Shown: positions 1 to 7,038 of the stretch, piece by piece | How positions within the stretch are numbered: position 1 is the first letter of the stretch | Layout of the letters: each line of letters starts with the position of its first letter | NCBI GenBank assembly: GCA_000775715.1 | Contig: JRWQ01000014.1 | Span: 90,361 to 154,360, forward strand | DNA length: 64,000 bases | Origin: Vibrio tubiashii | GTDB lineage: Bacteria > Pseudomonadota > Gammaproteobacteria > Enterobacterales > Vibrionaceae | Reading direction: 5' to 3' | The notes under the pieces: generated by a model | The model's input: only the letters and a program-made list of their open reading frames with translations | Told to the model about the DNA's origin: nothing | The model's database searches: none | Made by a program: the position numbers and the translations under genes

Positions 1-356
1 CCTTGTTGATGAACAATGCCTAAATAGCTCTCAACAACTTGAGCGAGTTTCGCGGTATCTTGATCGAGCACTTTAAGCGCATGGCCGATTTTGCCCTCTT
101 CGAGATAACGGCGTGCTAAGTTTTCGCTTACATCCGCACGGCTTCGTTTGAAAATCAGTTGAGATAACTTGCCGCGCCCGGGTGCTGGATGCCACTCTAA
201 CCAGCCCTCTTCTTCCATCTTGTTGAGAACGATACGCGCGTTACGTCGTGTACAAAACAGAATTTCAGTGATGTCTTCCAGTTGGATACCGCAATCTTGT
301 CCTTTGTAGTGTTCAAATAGCGTTTCAAACTGAACTCTCAATCGTGGGCTGCTCAT
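1..356 (-). CDS. SgrR-type transcriptional regulator, N-terminal part (runs off the window)
   Basis: About 118 residues are visible, starting MSSPRLRVQFETLFEHYKG and still open at base 1. The N-terminus matches the SgrR winged-helix domain: a helix-turn-helix around residues 25-50 (TEILFCTRRNARIVLNKMEE) followed by the wing GWLEWHPAPGRGKLSQL, which aligns with the E. coli SgrR wing (GWLTW..VGRGKRS). In that family a solute-binding-protein domain follows, and here it would lie outside the window. SgrR senses sugar-phosphate stress in enterics; other family members regulate transporters, so the specific role here is unknown. The family call is firm, the function is not. Confidence 0.8.
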   Translation of the reverse strand, partial: MSSPRLRVQFETLFEHYKGQDCGIQLEDITEILFCTRRNARIVLNKMEEEGWLEWHPAPGRGKLSQLIFKRSRADVSENLARRYLEEGKIGHALKVLDQDTAKLAQVVESYLGIVHQQ

Positions 357-433
357 AAAGAGGAAATCTCATCTAGATTTAGTTAGGTGTAAGTTTCCTC
401 GTTTGTTGTATGAGTATCAAGACAAATTAGGAA

Positions 434-667
434 TTATTGGATCTGGCATCCAACTTGGAGAGCTATCTGTTGAAGCTGCTCTTCAGAGTCGAGTTTTATT
501 GACCACTTAGTCTCGCTCCCATTAGCGGCAATAACATTGGCACCTTTACCAATCAGTGAAATAGCATCAATTTGTGCTTGCATCGTCACCCTATGTTCAC
601 CATCGAGTTTAACCACAACTTCATGGGGTGTAACGATGATTTTTCCGCTTTTAAACTCTACAACCAC
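434..667 (-). CDS. DUF3389-like small protein
   Basis: A 77-residue protein with no signal peptide or membrane segment. From memory its pattern (IVTPHEVVVKLDG, then QAQIDAISLIGKGANVIAANG, ending in a Cys-containing tail GCQIQ) matches the DUF3389 family, which is known mainly from Vibrio and has no assigned function. It begins 9 bases after the stop of the upstream thioesterase gene, so the two are almost certainly co-transcribed and perhaps translationally coupled. The body reads as a small beta-rich domain. I assign no function. Confidence 0.75.
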   Translation of the reverse strand: MVVEFKSGKIIVTPHEVVVKLDGEHRVTMQAQIDAISLIGKGANVIAANGSETKWSIKLDSEEQLQQIALQVGCQIQ

Positions 668-676
668 AACGACAAC

Positions 677-1105
677 CTATTTGTTCTTTTGGTGTTTAAC
701 TGCGATGGTGAGTCGACTGGTGCAGACAAGTCGACCGCGTTCATCCGTAATATTGATTTGCCAAACTTGTGTGGAAACCCCAAGATGAATGGGTTTTGCT
801 GTACCGATAACCTCTCCGCTACGCATTGAGCGTACATGGTTGGCATTGATATCCAGACCAACACAATAGCTTCCCTCTGGTACACAAAAATTAGCGGCTA
901 CAGAGCCTAAGGTTTCCGCAAGCACAACCGAGGCACCACCATGCAGCATTCCTAATGGCTGATGGGTAAACGAACACACTGGCATGGTGGCTGAAATATA
1001 GTCATCACCCAACTCGGTGTAAACGATGTTAAGGTGTTCGATCAGTGTGTTCTGAGATGTTTTATTGAGTGTGTCAAGGTCGACCGCTTTTTTCCAAATT
1101 GTCAT
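677..1105 (-). CDS. menI: Hotdog-fold acyl-CoA thioesterase, MenI/YdiI type
   Basis: Small PaaI/YdiI-type hotdog thioesterase. The motif HGGASVVLAETLGSVAA carries the catalytic Glu found in E. coli YdiI (MenI), and GLDINANHVRSMRSG and HLGVSTQVWQI match that protein closely. MenI hydrolyses 1,4-dihydroxy-2-naphthoyl-CoA in menaquinone synthesis; relatives act as general acyl-CoA thioesterases, so the substrate is an inference. I chose the ATG at 1105 (MTIWKK), which aligns with the E. coli start, over an in-frame ATG four codons upstream at 1117. It heads a two-gene unit with the DUF3389-like gene. Confidence 0.8.
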   Translation of the reverse strand: MTIWKKAVDLDTLNKTSQNTLIEHLNIVYTELGDDYISATMPVCSFTHQPLGMLHGGASVVLAETLGSVAANFCVPEGSYCVGLDINANHVRSMRSGEVIGTAKPIHLGVSTQVWQINITDERGRLVCTSRLTIAVKHQKNK

Positions 1106-1201
1106 GTCACATTCCATAAGTGAATGGGATTACCAAGAATAGTAACCTAATGCTATGATGTATATAGCTAAATTGTATGTTTAATTGAAATGGAGACTTC
1201 A

Positions 1202-1990
1202 ATGCACGCATGCTTTAAAGTCGCGACGCTTTCTGCAGCTATAGTCATGACGGCTTGCTCGTCCTCTCCCACTGGTCGCAACCAGTTGCTGCTATTTTCT
1301 GATTCTGACATGAGTGCACTAGGCGCTCAATCTTTTGAGCAAATGAAGTCTGAACTTAAAGTCAGTGACGATCCTAAAGTCAACGCCTATGTTCAATGTG
1401 TCACTGACTCGATCACCAAATACGTCCCTAAACAGTCCGGCTTTGATGAGTGGGAAGTCGTCGTATTTGAAAGTAAACAGGTCAACGCTTTTGCCCTCCC
1501 TGGAGGAAAAATCGGCGTATACACTGGACTGCTTGATGTTGCAGTCAATCAAGATCAACTTGCCACCGTTATTGGTCATGAGATCGCTCATGTACTGGCT
1601 GATCATAGTAATGAGCGTTTATCTCAATCTCAAATTGCCAATGCTGGCCTTCAGTTAACTAATATAGCGCTGAGCTCTTCAGAATACGCTCAATACCGAG
1701 GTGCAACTATGGCGGCATTGGGTTTAGGTGTTCAGTACGGAGTACTTATGCCATACGGCAGAACACAAGAGTCAGAAGCTGATATCGTTGGCTTAGAGCT
1801 AATGGCAAAATCGGGTTTTAATCCAAACCAAAGTGTCGACCTATGGAAAAACATGGCCCGCGCTGCAGGTGGTGCCCAACCACCCGAACTTCTGTCGACG
1901 CACCCTTCTCATAGTACTCGTATTTCAGATCTCTCCGCTAAGATAAAAGTACTACCAGCAGAAAGCGCAGCTACACCAAACTGTATGTAG
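1202..1990 (+). CDS. M48-family metalloprotease lipoprotein (LoiP/YggG-like)
   Basis: Zinc metallopeptidase of family M48. HEIAH at about residues 126-130 is the HExxH zinc site, and ESEADIVGLELM further on supplies the third ligand Glu. The N-terminus is a lipoprotein signal ending in the lipobox VMTAC, so the mature protein should be anchored by Cys19. I chose the ATG at 1202 because GGAG sits just upstream of it; the in-frame ATG at 1190 overlaps that ribosome site. E. coli LoiP (YggG) is an outer-membrane quality-control protease of similar size. It stands alone and is followed by a stem-loop. Confidence 0.85.
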   Translation: MHACFKVATLSAAIVMTACSSSPTGRNQLLLFSDSDMSALGAQSFEQMKSELKVSDDPKVNAYVQCVTDSITKYVPKQSGFDEWEVVVFESKQVNAFALPGGKIGVYTGLLDVAVNQDQLATVIGHEIAHVLADHSNERLSQSQIANAGLQLTNIALSSSEYAQYRGATMAALGLGVQYGVLMPYGRTQESEADIVGLELMAKSGFNPNQSVDLWKNMARAAGGAQPPELLSTHPSHSTRISDLSAKIKVLPAESAATPNCM

Positions 1991-2005
1991 AAACCCATCC
2001 TATTT

Positions 2006-2024
2006 AGGGAGCGAGTTGCTCCCT
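2006..2024. terminator. Stem-loop between convergent genes
   Basis: A 7-bp stem AGGGAGC / GCTCCCT with loop GAGTT lies between the stop of the M48 gene and the convergent M50 gene. The T-rich stretch after it on the + strand is interrupted, so it is a moderate rather than strong intrinsic terminator. Confidence 0.5.
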
Positions 2025-2048
2025 TCTAGGGTCTTTTAACCCTAATAT

Positions 2049-3131
2049 CTAAGTCCCGAGAATGAGCAAGGGTAATCTCAACAGTTCGTCACCCGTGCTA
2101 GCAAAGTACCAAATGATACCAATTAACCCAGCAACCAGACCTAGATACCAAATTGTCGCAATCGTCTGTCCGTAGCGATCGAGCGGCAACAGATGGCTAT
2201 GATGCCGACCTCTCCACTCAATGACTATTTCCAACATACCCATAATCAACAAAAAGCCAAAGAGTGTAAGTCCTAGTGAATAGCTCAGTACTACTCCACC
2301 CGCAGCCGCAAGCGTACATAACACAATCCCTGTCACGCTGTTCATCGAAAAGCTGATACTCTTGAGTACATGCCCTCCATCAAGCGGTAGTATCGGCAAG
2401 AGATTGAACAGGTTTAAGAAAGCATTGAAAACTGCAAGGCCAGCAAAAAACATTTCACCAGTGACAAGATAGGCAATGAGTAGTACCAATGACAAAATTA
2501 GCCCAAACATTGGCCCCATGATGGAGATAACCACATCTTGCCAGCGAGTATTTATCTTCTCATCGCTTAACGCTAAGCCTCCAAGAAATGGAACCAAATA
2601 GATGCCTTTGGTTTTCATACCAAAGTACTTCATTGCCTTTACATGGCCATATTCGTGGAAAACTAAACACGCGATCAATGCTAGAGCAAACTGAAATGAA
2701 AACAGCCATGAATATGCAGCTAGACTCGCCGATGCCAATACCACTTTGATCAATTTGGCGCTTTTTAACGCTTTCATTCCTAGCGATATAAGACCGATCA
2801 AGCTGAATCGACGATCAGGCTCAGGCTTAGTAAATGGCGTTTGTTGCTCAATATCTTTGCTAGTACGACTGCCTTGTTCAATAATCTGTTCGTTAACATA
2901 GGCAGTAAATTCCAATATAAATGGCTGCCAAGTTAAGTGAGTTTCTAGTTTGCAAACTAGCTCACTGTCACCATTGAGTAGTGTAAAGCTATGTTGAGAA
3001 CTTTCTCCTCGCTCTGCATCGGCATCAAGTTGCGATACGAGTTGATTGTTCCAATATAGTTGTTGCCAGCCAGCCATCGAGCCTTCAAGTCTAAGTGGCT
3101 TGCCCAAAAACTCGATTGATAGTAATTCCAA
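2049..3131 (-). CDS. M50 (site-2-protease family) membrane peptidase
   Basis: A 360-residue integral membrane protein. HEYGHVKAMKYFG (roughly residues 160-172) is the HExxH zinc motif inside a transmembrane helix, and LLPILPLDGGHVL (about 245-257) is the second conserved M50 motif (NxxPxxxLDGG) that provides the third ligand. About 120 soluble residues precede the membrane core, and more membrane helices follow. S2P-type enzymes cleave substrates within the membrane; the substrate here is unknown. The gene is monocistronic and converges on the M48 lipoprotease, so two membrane-associated metalloproteases of different families are tail to tail. Confidence 0.85.
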   Translation of the reverse strand: MELLSIEFLGKPLRLEGSMAGWQQLYWNNQLVSQLDADAERGESSQHSFTLLNGDSELVCKLETHLTWQPFILEFTAYVNEQIIEQGSRTSKDIEQQTPFTKPEPDRRFSLIGLISLGMKALKSAKLIKVVLASASLAAYSWLFSFQFALALIACLVFHEYGHVKAMKYFGMKTKGIYLVPFLGGLALSDEKINTRWQDVVISIMGPMFGLILSLVLLIAYLVTGEMFFAGLAVFNAFLNLFNLLPILPLDGGHVLKSISFSMNSVTGIVLCTLAAAGGVVLSYSLGLTLFGFLLIMGMLEIVIEWRGRHHSHLLPLDRYGQTIATIWYLGLVAGLIGIIWYFASTGDELLRLPLLILGT

Positions 3132-3383
3132 TGTCTAACCTATTAAATTGATATAACAACAAAGCGGATTATGCCAATTGATACTATCAAGGTAAAGAAT
3201 CATAATTAAACGTGACAGTGTAGCGAGTTGTAATTACCTGATAGGTAAGGGATAGTGGTTGAAATGTGCGCCCAGAGTCAGAATTAACCTATCTATTCGT
3301 TTGAAGCCGAATTATCCTTTATTTTTTAGCGATAAAGTGGATAATAGCCCGCGTTATTAACACCTATAAAATGTGAGTCCATT

Positions 3384-3941
3384 ATGTCTTCTGAAGCAAC
3401 TATGCTAGAACGCTGCCAATCTAAGTGTGAACTATGTGCCGCTGATGCACCTTTAACGGCTTATGCTGTTCCTCCGCACAGCCATGTAACAGTAGATTAC
3501 GGAATCATGGTTTGTGAAAAGTGTCTTAGCGAAATCGAAGACCCAAAAGACATCAACCACTGGCGTTGCCTAAACGACAGTATGTGGAGCCAAGTTCCAC
3601 CAGTTCAAGTCACTGCATGGCGTCAACTTACTCGCCTAAACAGCGAAAGTTGGGCTCAAGATGCGCTCGACATGATGTACATGGAAGAAGAGCAAATGAA
3701 CTGGGCGATGACGGGTATGTCTGCCGATGACAAACCATTCGATTGCAACGGCGTTGAACTGAAGAAAGGCGACGATGTAACGGTAATCAAAGACCTACCA
3801 GTTAAAGGTACTAACCAAGTTATCAAGCAAGGTACGGTTATACGTGGCATCAGCATCGGCGACGATCCTAAGCTTGTTTCAGGTAAAGCGAACGGCGGTC
3901 AATCAATGTACGTTATCGCTGAATACTGCCGTAAGAAGTAA
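3384..3941 (+). CDS. PhnA-domain zinc-ribbon protein
   Basis: The first 60 residues contain a four-cysteine zinc ribbon (CELCAADAPL... MVCEKC). The C-terminus holds the PhnA domain (KGDDVTVIKDLPVKG ... QGTVIRGISIGDD), which has an SH3-like fold. E. coli YjdM (PhnA) has the same two parts in a shorter form; here a helical insert of about 70 residues separates them. Despite the old name, this family is not shown to be a phosphonoacetate hydrolase. The gene stands alone with a strong terminator behind it. The family is certain; the function is not known. Confidence 0.8.
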   Translation: MSSEATMLERCQSKCELCAADAPLTAYAVPPHSHVTVDYGIMVCEKCLSEIEDPKDINHWRCLNDSMWSQVPPVQVTAWRQLTRLNSESWAQDALDMMYMEEEQMNWAMTGMSADDKPFDCNGVELKKGDDVTVIKDLPVKGTNQVIKQGTVIRGISIGDDPKLVSGKANGGQSMYVIAEYCRKK

Positions 3942-3968
3942 TCTCAAGTGACTTTCGACAGATAGAAC

Positions 3969-3991
3969 AAAGGCGCTCAATGAGCGCCTTT
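3969..3991. terminator. Bidirectional intrinsic terminator
   Basis: GC-rich stem AAAGGCGCTC / GAGCGCCTTT followed on the + strand by TGTTATTTTT. It serves the PhnA-type gene and, with the A-tract on the left, the convergent DUF1223 gene. Confidence 0.8.
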
Positions 3992-4002
3992 GTTATTTTT
4001 CG

Positions 4003-4701
4003 CTACTCGATCTTACCCGCAACAGTTTGAACTCTATCAAAGCTCCCTACGGGCGTAACCCACGCTACTACTGCATCAATGTCATCTAAGCTTCCATCAT
4101 AGGTGAAAGTCCATTGGCCATTCTTGGACCGCATTTGGTTGCGCTGAGTAGCGATAAAATCGTGTTCTAGCTTTTTGCCCCGGTTTTCACCTGCTCTAAC
4201 AGTCGTAGTTTGATTGTTGGCAATAAAGACGATTGTCGCATCAAGAGTTCGTTGCTCTTCATAACGTAGTTCAAAAGTATTGTCTTTTCGGATTAGAGTC
4301 AGTGGCTTAGATTCAGACTGCTGGTTATCTGGTAGCTTTCGGTTGACCCAGTTAAAGAAGCCTCGCCACTCTTTATTATCAACAACAAAACCCGGGGTAT
4401 AAACACTACTCACTACGTCATAGGCATGATACAAGCGTTGCAGTTGCGAAAACTCAGGCTTAGCGAATCTATCGCTCCACCCCAAATAGTTCCAGTAGTC
4501 AACGTGGTAAACGATTGGCACTATCTCTTTCCAAAGCCTGTCATCATTTTCAAAGGTTGAGATGTATTTATCAGCAGGTGGACAACTAGAACACCCCTCT
4601 GAGGTAAAGAGTTCAACGACTTGAGGAGGTTGGCCAGAACTAACCCATAACTGCCCGGCAGAAACCGTAGAGACAACGGAGAGCGCTAACAGTGCATTCA
4701 T
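4003..4701 (-). CDS. DUF1223 secreted thioredoxin-like protein
   Basis: A 232-residue protein with an apparent cleavable signal (about 15 residues, ending VSAG). VVELFTSEGCSSCPPADKYIS is the hallmark of DUF1223, a thioredoxin-fold family; the CSSC pair fits a redox-active CxxC motif. VYHVDYWNYLGWSDRFA is the second conserved block. Members are annotated as hypothetical secreted proteins and I know of no proven activity. A periplasmic redox or chaperone role is only an inference. The gene converges on the PhnA-type gene and shares its terminator. Confidence 0.8.
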   Translation of the reverse strand: MNALLALSVVSTVSAGQLWVSSGQPPQVVELFTSEGCSSCPPADKYISTFENDDRLWKEIVPIVYHVDYWNYLGWSDRFAKPEFSQLQRLYHAYDVVSSVYTPGFVVDNKEWRGFFNWVNRKLPDNQQSESKPLTLIRKDNTFELRYEEQRTLDATIVFIANNQTTTVRAGENRGKKLEHDFIATQRNQMRSKNGQWTFTYDGSLDDIDAVVAWVTPVGSFDRVQTVAGKIE

Positions 4702-4786
4702 TATTTTTATCCCTTGCTACAAACGCAAACTATTTGTCATGGGAATAATGACCGTAACACAGCGCAATTACTTTCACCCAAACAAA

Positions 4787-4811
4787 AAACGCCGGCATAT
4801 AGCCAGCGTTT
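4787..4811 (-). terminator. Intrinsic terminator of the small DUF1127-like gene
   Basis: Stem AAACGC-c-GGC / GCC-a-GCGTTT with a 5-base loop, preceded on the + strand by a run of A, so transcripts of the leftward small gene would end in a U-tract. Confidence 0.65.
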
Positions 4812-4832
4812 CATTATTCATATTTATTCGAA

Positions 4833-5024
4833 TTAACGGTAAATACCGATATCTTTTTGCATGTGACCAGACAAATCATTCGCGTAATGAGCGCGTGGTT
4901 CGCTGTTGTCAGTGAAAAGAATATCCAATAAATGTGCAATCAATCCTTTGAACGAAACCGCGTACGATTTCTTATCCATAGAGATAGGAGCTTCGATATT
5001 ACCGATTTGCATTGCTTGTGCCAT
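4833..5024 (-). CDS. Small DUF1127-like protein
   Basis: A 63-residue protein with a good ribosome site (AGAGAGGC) before the ATG and its own terminator, so it is a real gene. The C-terminal end, DLSGHMQKDIGIYR, resembles the DUF1127 signature in which the chain ends D(I/L)G(L/I)xR; the N-terminal half is not typical of that family. DUF1127 proteins are small and Arg-rich; a few, mainly studied in alphaproteobacteria, affect phosphate and RNA metabolism. The match is weak and no function is claimed. A long structured spacer precedes it. Confidence 0.6.
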   Translation of the reverse strand: MAQAMQIGNIEAPISMDKKSYAVSFKGLIAHLLDILFTDNSEPRAHYANDLSGHMQKDIGIYR

Positions 5025-5226
5025 GATTGCCTCTCTATAAATTTTGTAATTCGTTTTGATGGGGTAATATTAATCAATAATTTATGGCTCAAAAAATGAC
5101 AAATTTTGGTAATTCAGATTAGTTTTTCTTATAAAACAACTCTTTTACAATTGACAATGCCATATATTCGCATTTGATGAATTTATATCCATTAAAAGCT
5201 ATTTATCGCGCATGAATATTTTGTAT

Positions 5227-5305
5227 CGCCGTTTACGCCGCCACCCTAGCAACAAATATTTTACACATTAATTGCGGATAAACGGCGAAGATTGATTTTT
5301 ATCAA
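5227..5305. repeat. Inverted repeat and FNR-like palindrome in the terC / small-gene spacer
   Basis: CGCCGTTTA at 5227-5235 is perfectly inverted as TAAACGGCG at 5279-5287. TTGATTTTTATCAA at 5292-5305 matches the FNR consensus TTGAT-N4-ATCAA exactly and is also a small hairpin. The segment lies just after the terC stop and about 200-280 bases upstream of the small DUF1127-like gene, in the same transcriptional direction. Confidence 0.45.
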
Positions 5306-5310
5306 TTAGT

Positions 5311-6270
5311 TTATTTATTCACGATTAAAGCCTGCTTTCTTACTTCATTCTTCTGCTGAATAACTGAAGCAATCACAGCAATTGTCATGGTGATAACAAG
5401 AACAAATAGTGATACTGGCGTTGGAATTGCCCACTCCGTGCCCACCAACATCATCTTGATACCGATAAACACCATAATAAATGACAGAGCAGGTTTTAAG
5501 TAAACAAACTTATCTATCATGCCTTGCAATACAAAATAGAGTGAGCGTAACCCAAGTAACGCAAATACGTTCGCCGCTAATACCAAGAATGGGTCACGAG
5601 TTACTGCAAATATCGCTGGAATAGAGTCTAAGGCAAACATCACATCCATAAATGCGATCACCGTGATGACAATAAGCATCGGCGTTGCGACACGCTTGCC
5701 CTTTTCCATTATTGTTAGCGCGTTTCCGCTAAAACTATCACTAACTGGCATCAGCCTTCTGATCACGCGCTCCGGCAAAGGATTAATATGCTCATCGCCT
5801 TTATCACGCGCGAGTTGAATCCCTGTCCAAATTAGGAACAGCGCAAACACATACAGCACCCAGTGATACTGGGCCAGCAACTGAGCACCGACGGCAATCA
5901 TTATTGCGCGCAATAGTAGTGCTCCAATTACCCCCCAAAGTAGCGCTCGAGGACGTAAAGCTTCAGGCACTGAATACTGGTGAAAAATGATTGCGAACAC
6001 AAACAAGTTATCGACACTTAATGACTTTTCCAATAGGTAACCAGTGATAAATGCCGTAGTTGCTTTAGACGCGCTGTAGTCACTATGAGGCGCGTACATT
6101 GGCCACAACAGATAGAACGATGCAGCGAAGACAAACGCAAGTGCGAACCAAAACAGGCTCCACAGCAACGCTTTGTTGATGGAGATCTTTCCACCGCGAG
6201 TTTGATAAATATCGAGTGCGACTAAAGCCAAGATAAGAATGCCGAAGCAGTAATAAGTCATTGGGGTCAT
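5311..6270 (-). CDS. alx: TerC/Alx-family manganese-linked membrane protein
   Basis: A 319-residue polytopic protein of the TerC family. Conserved pieces are TGYLLEKSLSVDNLFVFAIIF (about residues 73-93), VTVIAFMDVMFALDSIPAIFAVTRDPFLV (about 202-230), and LRSLYFVLQGMID. The acidic residues in these helices (EKSLSVDN, DVMFALDSIPA) are the likely metal-binding sites. E. coli Alx is a pH- and Mn-controlled protein thought to export Mn2+. Here the gene is preceded by a yybP-ykoY aptamer and a hairpin over its ribosome site (GGAGG, 4 bases before the ATG), as in the E. coli gene. The symbol is by similarity and context. Confidence 0.85.
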   Translation of the reverse strand: MTPMTYYCFGILILALVALDIYQTRGGKISINKALLWSLFWFALAFVFAASFYLLWPMYAPHSDYSASKATTAFITGYLLEKSLSVDNLFVFAIIFHQYSVPEALRPRALLWGVIGALLLRAIMIAVGAQLLAQYHWVLYVFALFLIWTGIQLARDKGDEHINPLPERVIRRLMPVSDSFSGNALTIMEKGKRVATPMLIVITVIAFMDVMFALDSIPAIFAVTRDPFLVLAANVFALLGLRSLYFVLQGMIDKFVYLKPALSFIMVFIGIKMMLVGTEWAIPTPVSLFVLVITMTIAVIASVIQQKNEVRKQALIVNK

Positions 6271-6274
6271 AAAT

Positions 6275-6290
6275 CCTCCACACGCGGAGG
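6275..6290 (-). promoter_or_regulatory. Shine-Dalgarno-sequestering hairpin (riboswitch expression platform)
   Basis: On the transcript, CCUCC - GCGUGU - GGAGG forms a perfect 5-bp GC-rich hairpin whose 3' arm is the terC ribosome binding site itself, 4 bases before the AUG. This is the arrangement expected for translational control by the upstream aptamer. Confidence 0.7.
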
Positions 6291-6369
6291 GAACGGGCTA
6301 TTTTGAGATAGTAGAGTCCCACCGCAAACAAACAATCTACGCACAAATAATTGGCGTAGCATTTGACTA

Positions 6370-6490
6370 CGTTGGTCTCGTCGAAATAGATGCTGAATAT
6401 GACTATCAGCAACATTTATACTTACCGGATAGGTCTGAGCCTAACGAGATGACGATAAGTAAACCAGAGGCGACTACTCCCCAAACAAGG
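6370..6490 (-). ncRNA. yybP-ykoY manganese riboswitch
   Basis: The minus-strand RNA starts with the family signature GGGGAGUAG (6474-6482). The internal-loop motif CGUCAUCUCGU is followed by hairpin UAGG-CUCAGA-CCUA, then UCCGG, closed by ACUUA/UAAGU. A second arm (UGCUGA/UCAGCA) follows, and the 3' strand GACGAGACCAA pairs UUGG/CCAA to close P1. This is the layout of the Mn2+-sensing yybP-ykoY aptamer (compare the leaders of B. subtilis yybP and E. coli alx and mntP). It lies about 100 bases before terC/alx, a known target gene of the class. Confidence 0.88.
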
Positions 6491-6493
6491 CGA

Positions 6494-6522
6494 ATTCTAT
6501 TCCTCGATATGTTTGGTGTCTA
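6494..6522 (-). promoter_or_regulatory. Sigma70-like promoter of the riboswitch-terC transcript
   Basis: On the minus strand, -35 TAGACA (6517-6522) and -10 TAGAAT (6494-6499) each differ from consensus by one base and are separated by exactly 17 bases. Transcription would start near 6487, at the very 5' edge of the aptamer, which supports both calls. Confidence 0.7.
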
Positions 6523-6532
6523 CATATAAATG

Positions 6533-6810
6533 AGGGTCTGTTGACCTTTCGAGCTGATTTTTGCAGAGTTTGTGGGAAATTTCTATTCTTTACAAACAAG
6601 AGCAGGCAGAGGCTTTGAAGTGTAGTAGCCTACATGAAAAGCCGATAACGCAGTAGAAATGAACCACAAACGCTGCCCGAAGGGTTCGGCTAAAATCGTT
6701 TTATGCTTTGTTAAGGGGTATTTACTTAGAATGTAGGCTACACACCCCTTGCCGCGCCTAAAACGATTTTATCTCGAACAAAATTTAACCGCGAAAGATT
6801 AACAGACCCT
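6533..6810. mobile_element. 278-bp MITE-like element with 19-bp terminal inverted repeats
   Basis: The left end AGGGTCTGTTGACCTTTCG is matched by the inverted right end (AGGGTCTGTTAATCTTTCG read on the minus strand), 17 of 19 identical. Inside are further nested inverted pairs: GTTTGTGG near 6568 with CCACAAAC near 6664; GTAGCCTACAT at 6625-6635 with ATGTAGGCTAC at 6731-6741; AAGGGGT with ACCCCTT; and TAAAATCGTTTTA with TAAAACGATTTTA. There is no ORF of note, so it is non-autonomous. I see no clean target-site duplication. It ends 11 bases upstream of the terC -35 box on one side and directly abuts a terminator on the other. Confidence 0.75.
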
Positions 6811-6813
6811 AAA

Positions 6814-6838
6814 AAAGGAGCAAATATTTTTGCTCCTT
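6814..6838 (-). terminator. Intrinsic terminator of the 31-codon gene
   Basis: Perfect 10-bp stem AAGGAGCAAA / TTTGCTCCTT with loop TATT. On the minus strand it is followed by six T residues, immediately before the right end of the MITE-like element. Confidence 0.8.
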
Positions 6839-6892
6839 CTCCACTGCATTCACAAGGTACTTATTATATTGATGGTTCTGTCCATTTGGACG

Positions 6893-6988
6893 TTACACTC
6901 CACCGATTGGGATAAAGTATACCAGTGCTGACCATACGCCAATCCAGCTTACGACGACAGCAACATCAATCCAATCTTTACTCCACAT
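6893..6988 (-). CDS. 31-residue single-span membrane peptide
   Basis: The reading frame is MWSKDWIDVAVVVSWIGVW followed by SALVYFIPIGGV. A very strong ribosome site (AAAGGAGGG, 5 bases before the ATG) and a dedicated terminator about 55 bases beyond the stop argue for a real gene. The peptide has one hydrophobic segment of about 20 residues, a charged N-terminus (KD, D) and a small-residue tail IPIGGV. It lies downstream of the 5'-nucleotidase-family gene in the same direction (50-base gap), so it could be the last cistron of that unit or have its own promoter. I do not recognise the family; its function is unknown. Confidence 0.65.
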   Translation of the reverse strand: MWSKDWIDVAVVVSWIGVWSALVYFIPIGGV

Positions 6989-7038
6989 AATACCCTCCTT
7001 TGAGTACTATCCATTCGTAATACGAACCCAAGGAGTAA

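Noticed and set aside
6083..6415. 110-codon frame on the minus strand covering part of the terC leader
   Set aside because: It overlaps the Mn riboswitch and the start of terC in another frame, has no ribosome site and encodes an implausible Arg/Cys-rich chain.
6533..6810. Could the structured element be a superintegron attC (VCR) site?
   Set aside because: It is more than twice the usual VCR length, has 19-bp transposon-like ends and no attC core site or gene cassettes nearby.
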